Assembly: GCA_014904845.1 (NCBI GenBank)
Contig: MU119823.1
Span: 1 to 17,340, forward strand
Direction: 5' to 3'
Length of the DNA: 17,340 bases
Origin: Acephala macrosclerotiorum
Taxonomy: Eukaryota > Ascomycota > Leotiomycetes > Helotiales > Mollisiaceae
Of this stretch, positions 1 through 8,868 are shown one piece after another. The notes beneath the pieces were generated by a model that worked only from the letters and a program-made list of their open reading frames with translations, searched no databases and was not told where the DNA came from. The position numbers and the translations under genes are program-made. The first letter of the stretch is position 1; each line of letters begins with the position of its first letter.

Positions 1-414
1 TCTACACATGTTGTGGTTCTAAAGATATTAGTCTTAGAAAAAGAGGCAAAATGGCCATTTTTGGTGGGGTTTTCGCTTATGGCTCAGACTCTTGACGTGG
101 CACTGTAACTCTTGCTCCCAGTCGCACTTATACCCGTCGATACAGCTCCATTCGTCGTCATAGCAGCCCTAAAAATACTCAACTTATCCAGCCCCGCGGT
201 AATCTTAACCGGTATGAACGGCAGTAGTCCAAACAGAGAAGCCTCATAATCAATATAAGGAATCCCAAACTGATCCGTAGGCAATCGTCCATCATATGTC
301 TGAGTCGTGATAGGGTCTTGCGTAATCCCATAATCGTCATTGAATTTGTAAGAGTTTGTGCAGATGGCTGTTTTGGCTGTCGTGCCGTTGAACGTGCAAG
401 CTTCGGATTGTGTG

Positions 415-461
415 CTTTGGCAATGTTAGTGTAGAATGGAAGCAGGGGAGGGGAAGCTTAC
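415..461 (-). other. Intron of the secreted-protein gene
   Basis: On the minus strand the donor is GTAAGC at 461, a CTAAC branch site lies near the 3' end, and the acceptor is AAAG at 415. The length is 47 bp, typical of filamentous ascomycetes. Splicing joins ...SNG to FTQSEAC in frame and avoids the TAA created at the donor. Confidence 0.75.
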
Positions 462-662
462 AATCCGTTACTCTCAGTTTCGGAGTATGTCCAATGGTAG
501 GTACTGAGTCCTTGGGTCATGATGATTGAATTCTCCCACGCAGCGAACCCACATTCTCGAGTAGTAGCTAGGTTGTAGTTTAGGAGATATGTTGTTGTTG
601 TCGAATCTTGGTCTTCGATTAGTTGCGTTTTATTAGGGAGTTTAGTATAGCTTACAGCTGCG

Positions 663-670
663 ATTACAGA
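663..670. repeat. Left 8-bp target site duplication (ATTACAGA)
   Basis: ATTACAGA lies immediately outside the left terminus of the 211-bp element and is repeated exactly at 882-889. An 8-bp duplication is the hAT superfamily hallmark. Confidence 0.85.
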
Positions 671-881
671 TAGGCTGCGCGTTTTCCCCCCCAAAGGGCC
701 CCACGAGGACGTGCGGCGGGAGGAAGCTTAAATATTATAAGCTTCGGTAAAGAGGTGCGAAAAGGCCCGGGCTTAAATGATCGGAAACCGAGCTTTTTAG
801 TAAAATTACTTGCAGATTTTAAATTAATGTAAGATTTAAACAAGTCGTGGGGCCCCTATGGGGAAAAAAACGCGCAGCCTA
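671..881. mobile_element. 211-bp non-autonomous hAT-type MITE
   Basis: The ends are terminal inverted repeats starting TAGGCTGCGCG (671) and ending CGCGCAGCCTA (881). The similarity continues inward through a GTTTT/CCCC tract to GGGGCCCCACGA, about 40 bp with a few mismatches. The element has no coding capacity; the middle is AT-rich and holds a small AAGCTTA/TAAGCTT palindrome (724-744). Perfect 8-bp duplications flank it. Terminal T-A-G-G plus an 8-bp duplication fit hAT rather than Tc1/mariner (TA) or Mutator (9-11 bp). It needs a transposase in trans. A second, larger element at 8519-9880 has almost the same termini. Confidence 0.85.
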
Positions 882-889
882 ATTACAGA
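882..889. repeat. Right 8-bp target site duplication (ATTACAGA)
   Basis: Exact copy of 663-670, directly outside the right terminus of the MITE. Both copies lie within the coding exon of the secreted-protein gene. Confidence 0.85.
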
Positions 890-1005
890 CGCGACGAAAT
901 CTCCAGCTCCATCTGCGGCATCTTGGACGAAGAGGTTCACTACGTCGTCAGGTGTCACTAGAGGCAGAGGTTCTGGTACCCATGGTCCTTGTGCGAACGC
1001 TGGTC

Positions 1006-1095
1006 TCAGGAATGCTGAGGCGAGCAGTGAGGCCAACGGAATGGCCAGCATCTTGATTGATGCTGTTGAGCCTGCACTGGAGGGTTAAACTCCAT
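1006..1095 (-). other. Possible upstream ORF overlapping the secreted-protein start
   Basis: A minus-strand ATG at 1095-1093, 44 nt upstream of the main ATG, opens a 29-codon frame (MEFNPPVQ...) ending at TGA 1006-1008. It overlaps the main start in a different frame. If transcribed it would reduce main-ORF translation. Only sequence position supports it. Confidence 0.3.
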
Positions 1096-1516
1096 TTTGA
1101 AAGATGACGAGAGAGGTGTTGAATTTGAGAAGGCTACCAAGGCTGAATGTGGATTGTTGTGTCAGGGGTGGGACAATGTCTTGTTCCCAATTAGGTTAAA
1201 AAGGGAGCTTTAACCTCGGAGATTCGTCGTTCGTGTCTGTACGTCCGTACAATATGGGAGACCTTTTGTTGAAAATATATGACTTTCTAGCGATCACATT
1301 TGATCTTTCTCTTGTTGGATGTTGAAGTCTTGTTTTCTGCTTTTTCTTCCCTGCTCTTAAATCACCACGAGTTTGCCACGCGAGCACGCGACTTCGACAG
1401 ATGTCTCTCATCGCAAATTCTTTCATTTCACGCATAATCCCGAACAGTTCAAAGAACTCTAGATGCTTCAGCGTAAGCTTATTGAAATCTAAAGCTACAT
1501 ATTTCAGCAGCACTGA
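1052..1516. other. Intergenic: promoter of secreted gene, 3' flank of HET gene
   Basis: Both neighbouring genes are on the minus strand, so this is the upstream region of the secreted-protein gene and the downstream flank of the HET pseudogene. The only long open frame (1196-1513, -) has no ATG start and no recognisable motif, so I do not call it. No TATA box is convincing. Confidence 0.5.
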
Positions 1517-3739
1517 TTAGACAATGATAATCGTGCTTTTTGCGTGTCCTTCCCAAATACCTGCATCATGGGATAAAACGAAAGTGCCAATTCGTTCAAA
1601 CTCACCGTTAGCTTCTCGTTTGCGTCCATTCTTTTTGAGGAGCAACCCTCGGCTAATGCCGCTGCCCTGGCCTCCCCTTTGAATGCAGAAAGCCACAAGC
1701 AGGTCTTGGCATGTGTTCTCTCGGCCTTGGACTGTCATGCTGTCGCATTCGATATCAGGAAAGGTACTTCCGATGATTTTTCCCTCGTGAAAGAGTGCCC
1801 AAGGACGATGGAAGCCCTGCCACACTAATTTCATCCCCAGTAAAGCTCCTTCAATCTTCAACAGCCCATCTTCGACTGCGCCGTACGGATCAAGCCCAGA
1901 AGGTGTGGTCTGAACATCGAGTATCGTGCATCTCATACTACAGTCTTCACTTACAGAATCATGCTCCCAAGATGGCCGAGTTATTCTCCCATCCAAAGAG
2001 GCCCAAGACCATGACGGTGCACGATAATTCTTGGGCTTTGTCGCGACACCGACCGTCTTCCGGAATAAGTCGTGCACAATATTGGTTTTCCACAGTCCTG
2101 CTAGATATTGAGACTCACATTTCTTCCCAGTCTTACTTGCTATGCCGGAAATAGCTAGCAGTTTGTCTTCCGGGAACGTCAGTTCTCTGAACGCGTAGTG
2201 TGTACAGAGAGTCTGCCAATTATCCCAATGTCCCGGATCGGCAGTATCTGTAAGGTCAAGAGGTCTACCTTTAGGATCTTCAGTGATTGCTAAGACCCAA
2301 TGTGCGCGGAACACAGACATTTCAGTATCCTCCGATCGCTCCAACGTCCTACAGTTGAAGAATAGTTTATTTTCCCCGAAGACAAGTGCTCGTCGAGCGA
2401 GCCGTTCTTCTTGGAATGTCCACCCTCTTATTATCCACTTGCTCCCTAAAATCTCTGCCATTTTATCACTTCCCCCAATGAAGTCTAAATCTGAGCGAGA
2501 GTTGGCCCTTGCTGGCTGCGTCTTCTGTGTCAAGGGGGATGTTGCAGGATTGACCAGAGATTCGGCGGAGAAAGCCATCGTTACATGATGAACCGGTGGC
2601 CGCGATGATGGTTAAGTGTGCATTGCTGAATATTTCCGCCATTTTGCTTGACTCAATTTGCCAGTCTTGAGCGTCGTCTTGTACAATGCAAAGGCTATCG
2701 ATCCACAAATACTGTATGCCTAGTGCTCTAGTAACAGTTACTGCGTCTTGGAAGGCTCCTGGCATAAGGTTGAAATCAATTTTCTCAGCCCTTGAGCTGA
2801 TGGTGTCGTGTGGTTATAAGCAATTTGCTTGTTTCATTCACGGGCCTCCAACAGTAGCTCAAAGCCATATACTTCGTAGCTTCATTTTTCGAATAATTTT
2901 GTATCTCAGACATGATGAGAAGTCTCGGATGTCTATCGAACGAGGCATCTCCTGCATCTTCCACGTCTGTCAACCTTGTCGGGAGGAAATTTGGGTGGTT
3001 TCTTTTCTCTCTCTTGGCCTTCGGTGGGATTGGGATTCGCATTGCATGTACTCCAATGAGTCCGATGATCTTCATCGCATTCTTTAATCCACTTGTTGGT
3101 CTTGGTAACATTCACATTCGAAAGGCGGGATTCGCATAGAGGACGCCGTCGAATCTTGAGCAAGTTCACTACGGGATCATCGTCTTCCTCAAATAACTCA
3201 AAAGCCAACCAAATATTAGCCCATTTCAACTTTGGCTTCATGAACACCCGTCCATAAACTTGCAACACGTGGAAGTCCCAGTCTTCCTGGTCGTGTCAGC
3301 CTTCTTCACTGATAACATGCCCATACTGGCGATCTTTCTGATAATTCAGACTGTCAAGGCGTATAGTTGCTTTCGAGCCAAATTACCGGGATGACAATGC
3401 AGGGACAAGCTTCGAGCCAAGATTCCAGGAGTCTACCCTGTGCTTCATGTTATCGGCCAGGAGGTTGCAAAATGCGCACTCTCCGCACAACTGAGTCGTC
3501 CCATTTTTCCACTCCGTAACATGCAATTTTGAACCGGAATCTTCGGAGACATTGAGAGTGAGGTTGCAATCGAGCTTGATATCAATACGACGTTCCACTT
3601 CTTCATATGGATGGAAGGCTTCAGAGCGAAGCTTATCAAGATCTTCATCCCGCAATACAAGTATGCTATAACTGGCTGGGCATAATGAAGACACGATTCG
3701 TAAGTGAAGGAGAAACCTAAAGTTTTGTTGATAATCCAC
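1517..3739 (-). pseudogene. HET-domain (heterokaryon incompatibility) protein, frame-broken
   Basis: HET proteins act in non-self recognition and trigger cell death on hyphal fusion. On the minus strand the pieces read in family order: an N-terminal CGECAFCNLL cysteine segment (about 3460); a WIKECDEDH linker; LPTRLTDV; then the HET blocks YMALSYCW (about 2850), LWIDSLCIVQDD with DWQIES and AHLTIIAATG (about 2700-2600), and RGWTFQEERLARRALVF (about 2430). The tail has RAPSWSWAS and ends at TAA 1517-1519 after KSTIIIV, a typical family ending. Breaks: in-frame TAA (about 3386) and TGA (about 3310), both explainable by C to T in CAA and CGA, and three changes of reading frame near 3075, 2789 and 2580. 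Each behaves as one extra base at a short homopolymer. None has GT-AG borders. The N-terminus is unclear: the frame opens after a TAG with no ATG, so a first exon may lie upstream (3740-3890). Identity is secure; inactivation is likely, but indel errors in the assembly should be excluded. Confidence 0.85.
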
Positions 3740-4566
3740 AGCCTAGATGGCGGCGTGGCGCGGGGCGCAATCCCGCGATAAGCCTCGTGTGAGATGCTGA
3801 ATTGACTGTGGAGGCTGTGCCCCGCCTTAGCCTTATGCAGAGGATAAGGCTCTGGAATGTATTCAACTTGGGGTCTAGCAACCTCAATTTTCAATGTCCT
3901 CTACTTTAGGTCTTCTGGCATTTCGTAGACTACCGGTAGCTTCATTTCAATTAACGTTGACCGACCCATTTTCCCTTAAGAACTTCTCTTTAACTTTTCA
4001 TCTTTTGTTGATAACTTCGAGAGATAGAAGTCTTTCAATTCATCAATCGTTCTTCAGTTGCAGAGTTATCAGGGTAGTATCTGCTAAATTTCGATGCATT
4101 CTTGTACGCGGCTCTTGCCCGTGAGGTCTCTCCTTGCCAGTCCCTTGCGGAGTTCCTAATTATGGATGTATAGTAGCGCCGATTAGTAAGTCTTCGGTAT
4201 ATATACTCGTTCTGCGATTTGAAGCGTTAAGCACTAGTAATGGGCGTCATGCTCTTTTCAATTCGCCGTGTTTATGCACTCCCAGAACTGGATTGGTTGT
4301 ATGGATTTGATCGTAAGGGCTGTCCTGTTTTATGACCGGAATCTCGACACCTGCCCGCGCCGCCTTTGTTCAGGTCTGCTCAGTCCTGGCTCAGCTTCGG
4401 CTCAGGTCTGCTCAAGTCTGCTCCCCCATCTCACCATAAATTGTCAACTTTTAACGAGGAGCCCGAAATGGCCCCCTTTCCCAGCCAGGGTCCCAAAACT
4501 GTTCCCAATGTACGCCATTCCCAGACAGTTATCCTGGTCTGCCTGTCTTCATGAGTGTGACCTTTT
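3740..4566. other. Intergenic, no supported gene
   Basis: GC content is normal. The first 150 bp may hold a lost 5' exon or the promoter of the HET pseudogene, but no ATG-led frame joins it. An 8-bp perfect inverted repeat (AGCCTTAT 3829-3836, ATAAGGCT 3844-3851) is the only structure there. Around 4375-4430 a GCTCA-rich stretch contains GGTCTGCTCA twice. The plus-strand frames at 3894-4124 and 4268-4579 have no motif or good coding character. Confidence 0.45.
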
Positions 4567-4574
4567 TTGTACTC

Positions 4575-4580
4575 TATAAA
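4575..4580 (+). promoter_or_regulatory. TATA box candidate
   Basis: TATAAA about 200 bp upstream of the ATG at 4780, followed directly by a long pyrimidine-rich tract. That is a common arrangement in filamentous fungal promoters. Support is positional only. Confidence 0.35.
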
Positions 4581-4604
4581 TGATCGTTTCCCTCTTGCCT
4601 TCAT

Positions 4605-4678
4605 ATCTTTTCTCCTCCATCTTCTCCTCCATCTTCTCACCCATCTTCTCACCCATCTCCTCACATATCTCCTCACCT
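4605..4678 (+). repeat. CT-rich 12-bp minisatellite
   Basis: Units of the type ATCTTCTCCTCC or ATCTTCTCACCC: a 14-bp variant at 4605-4618, then five 12-bp units from 4619, 4631, 4643, 4655 and 4667. Drift along the array is CTCC to CACC to CACA. It lies in the predicted leader between the TATA box and the ATG at 4780. No in-frame ATG precedes it, so I read it as non-coding. Confidence 0.8.
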
Positions 4679-4779
4679 ATATTCCCTCCTTCTTCTCCTC
4701 TACCATTTCTCTAGGACGGCCTTCTCTTCTTGTTTCTACTTCAGGTATCCATATCTGCGCACGCACAGTTCTGCAAGCC

Positions 4780-4995
4780 ATGAGCACTGAGCGGGTAAAA
4801 GGATGTTGGAGAGGACTGAATCTAGACGAGCAGGTAGAGGCAGCCTTGAGGGATGGGCTCTCCGAGGACAGGTCTGGGATTGACAGCAATCTCGTTCACA
4901 GAAAACTTGCCTCAAGCAGTCAACCACAGTACGATGCATTGCGGGATTTTTGGGAAGCGTACGTTATTAATATTACAAAGTCAAGTTTAGAATAG
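4780..4995 (+). pseudogene. Truncated 71-codon ORF entering an AT block
   Basis: ATG 4780 to TAG 4993-4995, starting MSTERVKGCWRG. It has ordinary codon use until about codon 60 (DFWEAY), after which composition falls abruptly to the AT-rich RIP type and the frame closes. This looks like the 5' end of a longer gene whose remainder was destroyed. The segment KLASSSQPQYDALRDFWEAY has the feel of the N-terminal region of fungal tyrosine-recombinase-like proteins (DUF3435 type), but no catalytic residue is present and the resemblance is from memory of the family style only. An unrelated hypothetical protein is equally possible. Confidence 0.4.
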
Positions 4996-5719
4996 CAAGT
5001 ATTAATACGTTTTAAATATAAAAAGAAATATTTATACTCGGACCTATGTAAAATAAAAAAATATAAAATATATTATTAAAACTATTAAACGTTTTACTCT
5101 TGGTAATTTCGAAACTTGAACGTATATTATTAATAAAATATTTATTTTTTAATTTTAATTTTTATATTTAAAATATATTTAATTCGATTAATATAAACGT
5201 TATTAAATTTTATATTAAAAATAAATTAAACAAGTTTTTAATAATATAATAAAAAAATCGATCGTAAAATAAAAATTATATAAAAATTTAAATAAAATAT
5301 AAATTTTAAATAAAATATATTAAAAATATAAAAATAAAAATAAATATAATAAATAAAAAATAAATATTCTATTAATAATAAAAATTTATAATTTTATTTA
5401 TATTAAAATATTCGCCGATTTTAATTAATATAAAAAAATATTAAAAAAATATTTAAATATAATTTAATTAAATTATAAATAATTTTAAATAAATAAAATA
5501 TATAATAAATATATAATTTAATATAAATATAAAAGTTTTTTTAAAATTATATTTTAAAATACGAATATATTATAAATATAAAATATTATTATTTTAATAA
5601 AACGATTAATAAAAAATATATTTTTTAATTATTTTAATTTTATATTAATAATATTAAAAATAATTATAAATATTAATTAATATATAATAAAAATAATAAT
5701 TATAATTATATTTTATAAT
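4996..5719. other. RIP-type AT-rich block 1
   Basis: Almost pure A/T. Remaining C and G are largely in CpG (for example TCGATCG and TTCGCCG). No frame longer than background and no terminal repeats are recognised. It begins inside the truncated ORF, suggesting that the repeated unit targeted by RIP starts near 4970. Confidence 0.7.
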
Positions 5720-6036
5720 TTTGCAATTTTGCGATTTTGATAAAATAACGTACTCCGATTATATAGCTTGTTATAAAAGCTATATTTTTGGGCAAAGGAA
5801 CATTTTGATCTCGGGAAAAAACCGGCGGTTTAAATTATTTATCGAAGTCGGACTACAAACATCTGCGTTTTGCAAGTCAACTGCGGGAGACGATCGGCGT
5901 TCGTCATTTTTACTTTTCAATTCTAGTGCCGAGAACGGTCGCCAGTCGTCCGATATAATCGAATTCCCGTTAGTGAGCACTACTCAGTCAAAAGTACTTC
6001 TATTTATCAAATTACTACCATATTTCAAAATTTCGT
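5720..6036 (-). pseudogene. GC-richer island with an unidentified minus-strand frame
   Basis: This island of about 310 bp sits between two RIP blocks. On the minus strand a frame is open from about 5980 down to 5780 (TNGNSIISDDWRPF ... NNLNRRFFPEIKMF). It extends upstream to about 6030 across a single TGA, which could come from CGA or TGG. There is no ATG. The plus strand is also open over 5721-6038, so the coding strand is not certain. A 9-bp perfect hairpin (ATATAGCTT 5761-5769, AAGCTATAT 5777-5785) lies at the left edge. It may be the 3' continuation of the gene at 7885-8489, displaced by the pogo element. Confidence 0.3.
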
Positions 6037-7926
6037 AAAATTATAATTATTTTATTAATTGATTTAAAATTTGAAACAAAGAATTATTATTTATTTAAAT
6101 ACAATTACGTAAAATTATTTTTTATATTCGAATTTTTTAATAATTTAATTATACGTTTATTACGTTTTATTTATTTCGACTTTAAATTCGATACGATTAT
6201 TTTTAATATAATTATTAAACTTTGAATAATTTTTTATTATTGTTTTTAAAAACTAAAAAAAAGTATATTAGTTTTTAAAGTTTTTAAAACAAATATTTAA
6301 AATTTAATCGTTTTTTTTTTAAATTTAATAAAAGTTTTTTATAATAAAATAAATAAAATAAAAATAGTTTTTATTAATTCTTTTTATAATTGTTTTATTA
6401 TTTGATAAACAATTTTTTTTTATCGTTTTTTACTTTTTTTTAATTATTTTTATAATTTTTATAATTTTTTTAGTTTTTTAATTTAATTTAATAAATTATT
6501 ACTTTGATTACTTTTAATAAAAATTATATTTTTATTTTATTACTTTTTTTATTTTTCAAATTTAACTTTTTATTCTTTATAAGTTTTTTTTGTTTTATAA
6601 TAATAATATTATAAAAACTTCGATTTTTATATTTTAAAATAAAAATCTTAAAAAAGTTTTTTAATATAATATTAAATATATTATTTTTTTTTTTTTTTTT
6701 CGATATTAACTTTTTATTATATTCGATTTTTATATAATAAATATTTTTAATATTTTTAAAAAATTATAAAAAATCAATTAATATATTAAAATAAATTATA
6801 ATTTTAATTATTTGAAAAATAATATTAAAATAATTAAATTTTTATTATTCGATATAAATCTTTTTAATTTTTGAAAATATATTATAAAAAGTAATTAAAA
6901 TAAATTTATATATTATATAAAATAATAAAATTAAAAATATAATTTTATAAAAATTATATTAATTAATAAATTTTATATTAACGTGAAAAAAATGTTTATT
7001 AATTAAAAAATTCGTTTTATTTTCAAATTAATAAATTAAATAAAATATTTAAAAACTTGTTATAATTAAATTAATTTAAATTTATTATTATTTTATTTAT
7101 TATTTAAAATAATAAAAAATATTTTATCGTTTGAATTTATATTTTATATTTAAATATCTTATAAATCGCTTAATTTGTTTTAATATATAAAAAGTAAAAA
7201 TATTATTCGATTAATAATAAATACGTAAACGAGTAAAAATATAAACTTTTTATTTTTATTTTATTTGTTTTTAATAATGCTATTAAATTTATATATTTTT
7301 AAAATTATAATTTTTTTTATTATATGTATTATATTAATAAAAATTTTTTTTTCGTTGAAATTATAAAAATTCTTCGTTATAATATAATTTTTTTTAATAA
7401 TTTAAATTAATTAAATATTTTAATTATATTAAATATTAAAATAAATATAAATAAAAACTTTATTAATATAAAAAATATTATAAATATTTTTGTTTATTTT
7501 ACAAAAAAGCGCAAATTGTCGATATTTTATAAATAAGTACTTTTAAGTTTAAATTTGTAACGCTAAATAAATTAATCGATTTAATTTTTTTTAATCGTTA
7601 TTTTTTTAATTTCTTTTGTAAAGTTTTTAATTATTTGACTAGTGGAAAATATTTCTCGATTTGTAAACTTATTAATCTAAGTAATTAAGAGCTCTTTTTG
7701 CTCGTTAGTAAGAGCTTGGTAGTAAAATGATTGGACTTTTCGTTTAATCTTAGTAATGTCTTTTAATTTTCTAGTAATAGTCGTGTAATAAACTTTAAAC
7801 TCTTTGTTTACTTCTTTAGCATGATTGAGCTTTCCGCTTTTAATTGCTTCCATTGCAAAGGTTACAAGTGCTGATTTATCGACTCTACTTATGGTTGAAG
7901 TGATGATGGTAGGGTAAATTTACGCA
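6030..7926 (-). mobile_element. RIP-degraded pogo/Fot1-like DNA transposon (approximate ends)
   Basis: The transposase N-terminus is readable at 7500-7892 and the rest of the body (6040-7500) is reduced to A/T, as expected of a repeat hit by RIP. The right edge is placed near TTTACG at 7926, just outside the start codon. The left edge is placed near CGTAAA at 6033, which would give about 1.9 kb, the usual pogo/Fot1 length. The putative termini CGTAAATTTA and CGTAAAATTA are only weakly alike and no TA duplication is clear, so both borders are estimates. Confidence 0.45.
7500..7892 (-). pseudogene. Pogo/Fot1-type transposase, N-terminal DNA-binding region, RIP-mutated
   Basis: The minus-strand frame from 7892 begins with ATA where ATG is expected (G to A), then SRVDKSALVTFAMEAIKSGK. 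This is the helix-turn-helix (psq-like) start of pogo transposases. It continues with TITRKLKDIT, the linker LTNEQKELLI, the CENP-B-like part INKFTNR...TSQIIKNF, and SFYLR-type remnants (KSTYL, NIDNLRFF). The in-frame stops (after LLIT, KKN, ID, FI and TYL) fall where the family has Trp, Arg or Gln, and most are explained by transitions (TGG to TAG/TAA, CGA to TGA/TAA, CAG to TAG). Beyond 7500 the frame dissolves into A/T and the DDE catalytic core cannot be recognised. It cannot encode an active enzyme. Confidence 0.8.
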
Positions 7927-8489
7927 TTTTTTTTTGGTGCTTTTGCTAGGGTGGTGCACTGTCACGAGATCTCGGTTACTCGCCAAGCTGCGTTCCCTCT
8001 GGTTCTGCAGTTCGTTACCTTCGCCTTCCAAGTCACCCTCATCTATAGCCGGGAGGCTAAACTGGCTCCAATGTCCTTCTGTTTCCTGTGACAATTCCGA
8101 GCTCGCCCTTGGTTGGGGCGACATCACCTGTGTCCATTGAGAGGATATGGTCGATTGAGATGTCACAGATTCACGCGGAGAACTGTTGGCTAGTGCTCCG
8201 GCTTGCCATCCAACGAACGCCGCTTGTTCTGGAGGCGCCACTGGCTCAAAGAGAGTAATCGGTGTAGCTGCTGATAGGACAAAGTCTCGGCCGCCAGGTG
8301 CCCAGCTCAAGAAGGCGTTGAGCAGATCCCGCTGAACAAACATGACGGAAGGGTTGAGACCGGATCCTGCTCGGACCTGGCGGAGATTCGGCAGGAAGAG
8401 CTGCGTTCGAAACTGCCTGTACCCGTTCGTGTATGGTGTGCCACTTCTCCGTTTGATGATCTCGTCGTCATTATCTTCCACGAAAGGCT
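7885..8489 (-). pseudogene. Unidentified gene, 3' exon (about 200 codons)
   Basis: The frame is open from 8504 to TAG 7885-7887 with good coding composition but no ATG near its start. It reads EPFVEDNDDEIIKRRSG, a region FLPNLRQVRAGSGLNPS...RDLLNAFLSWAPGGRDF, then GWQAGALANSSP and a Ser/Gln/Glu-rich stretch, a basic patch KSTKKK and HHHFNH. I do not recognise the family. A CAG acceptor at 8490 is in phase with a strong donor at 9991, which makes this the downstream exon of the piece at 9992-10275. The last 14 or so codons overlap the 5' edge of the pogo element, so the natural C-terminus is probably lost. In other words the gene is interrupted at both ends by transposons. Confidence 0.5.
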
Positions 8490-8510
8490 CTGGGATTAAC
8501 TGCTATGTCT

Positions 8511-8518
8511 TCAGCGTC
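8511..8518. repeat. Left 8-bp target duplication (TCAGCGTC)
   Basis: It is directly outside the left TIR of the larger hAT element. The right copy is TTAGCGTC (9881-9888): 7 of 8 identical, the one difference being a C/T transition in a CpA context, as RIP would produce. Confidence 0.75.
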
Positions 8519-8538
8519 TAGGCTGCTCGCAAAAAAAC

Positions 8539-8672
8539 CATGGGGTGTGGAGCTCCATTTCTACCCCACCCCATGGGATGGGTCTGGGTGGAGTTTTTTT
8601 TTAAGAGTCCTCCACGGGTAGAGTTCTATTTTTAGTCCTCTACCCATGGAGCTCTATGGGACCCCATTTAAA
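8539..8672. repeat. Subterminal inverted-repeat cluster of the hAT element
   Basis: CCATGGGGTG (8539-8548) pairs with CACCCCATGG (8567-8576). ATGGGGT...GAGCTCCAT at the left recurs inverted as ATGGAGCTC...ACCCCAT at 8646-8667. CTCCACGGGTAG and CTCTACCCATGG lie between. Related motifs appear near the right end at 9770-9835. Confidence 0.6.
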
Positions 8673-8751
8673 AATAGAATATTGTAAAAGGGCAAAAGAT
8701 GCTTTCTTCTTTTTCTAGGATTACAAAATGCCAGATCTCTATATCCAGAAC

Positions 8752-8868
8752 CTGATCACGTACAGCGGCACTAGTCTAAATGCGGATCAACAACACTACC
8801 CTGCTACAATATTTATAAAATATAATGTTGTTGTTCCTGATTAAGACTAGTTTAATCACGTGATTAAA
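8752..8868. repeat. Imperfect inverted repeat with a CACGTG palindrome
   Basis: The arms at 8770-8795 and 8826-8851 match at 22 of 26 positions (ACTAGTCT...CAACAACA) around a 30-nt loop. The similarity extends outward to GATCACGT and AATCACGT. At 8852-8867 there is a perfect 16-bp palindrome, TTAATCACGTGATTAA. It may be a small MITE nested inside the hAT element or a subterminal structure of it. No target duplication is clear. Confidence 0.6.

Larger units (their letters stand above)
84..1051 (-). pseudogene. Small secreted protein gene interrupted by a hAT-type MITE
   Basis: The ATG is at 1051-1049; an in-frame TAA lies upstream with no ATG between. The first 20 residues are a clear signal peptide (hydrophobic core, ending AFA before QG), so the product should be secreted or cell-wall bound. 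After codon 57 the frame enters a 211-bp inserted element, gains 14 element-encoded residues and stops, giving a 71-aa product. If the element and one copy of its 8-bp target duplication are removed, the frame continues from ...ASVI directly into AAVSYTK..., crosses a 47-bp intron (415-461) and ends at TGA 84-86, about 233 aa. The mature part has three cysteines (CGF, ACTF, AIC), NKT and NGT sequons and a Ser/Thr-rich tail. I do not recognise the family. It resembles short fungal cell-surface proteins, but no C-terminal GPI-type hydrophobic tail is visible. Coding character is good apart from the insertion, suggesting recent inactivation. Confidence 0.75.

Noticed and set aside
858..1088. Plus-strand ORF of 76 codons
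   Set aside because: Antisense shadow of the signal-peptide exon; its first codons are the MITE terminus.
1795..2588. Plus-strand ORFs opposite the HET gene (1795-2154, 2283-2588, and 2686-3139 nearby)
   Set aside because: Antisense shadows of well-supported HET motifs on the minus strand.
3383..3400. TAA near 3386 explained as a splice donor (GGTAATTT)
   Set aside because: The frame continues directly after it with sensible sequence, and the nearest AG gives an intron of under 20 bp.
4366..4579. Plus-strand ORFs in the GCTCA-rich stretch
   Set aside because: Start codons lie in repeats; no motif and no splice context; more likely promoter sequence.
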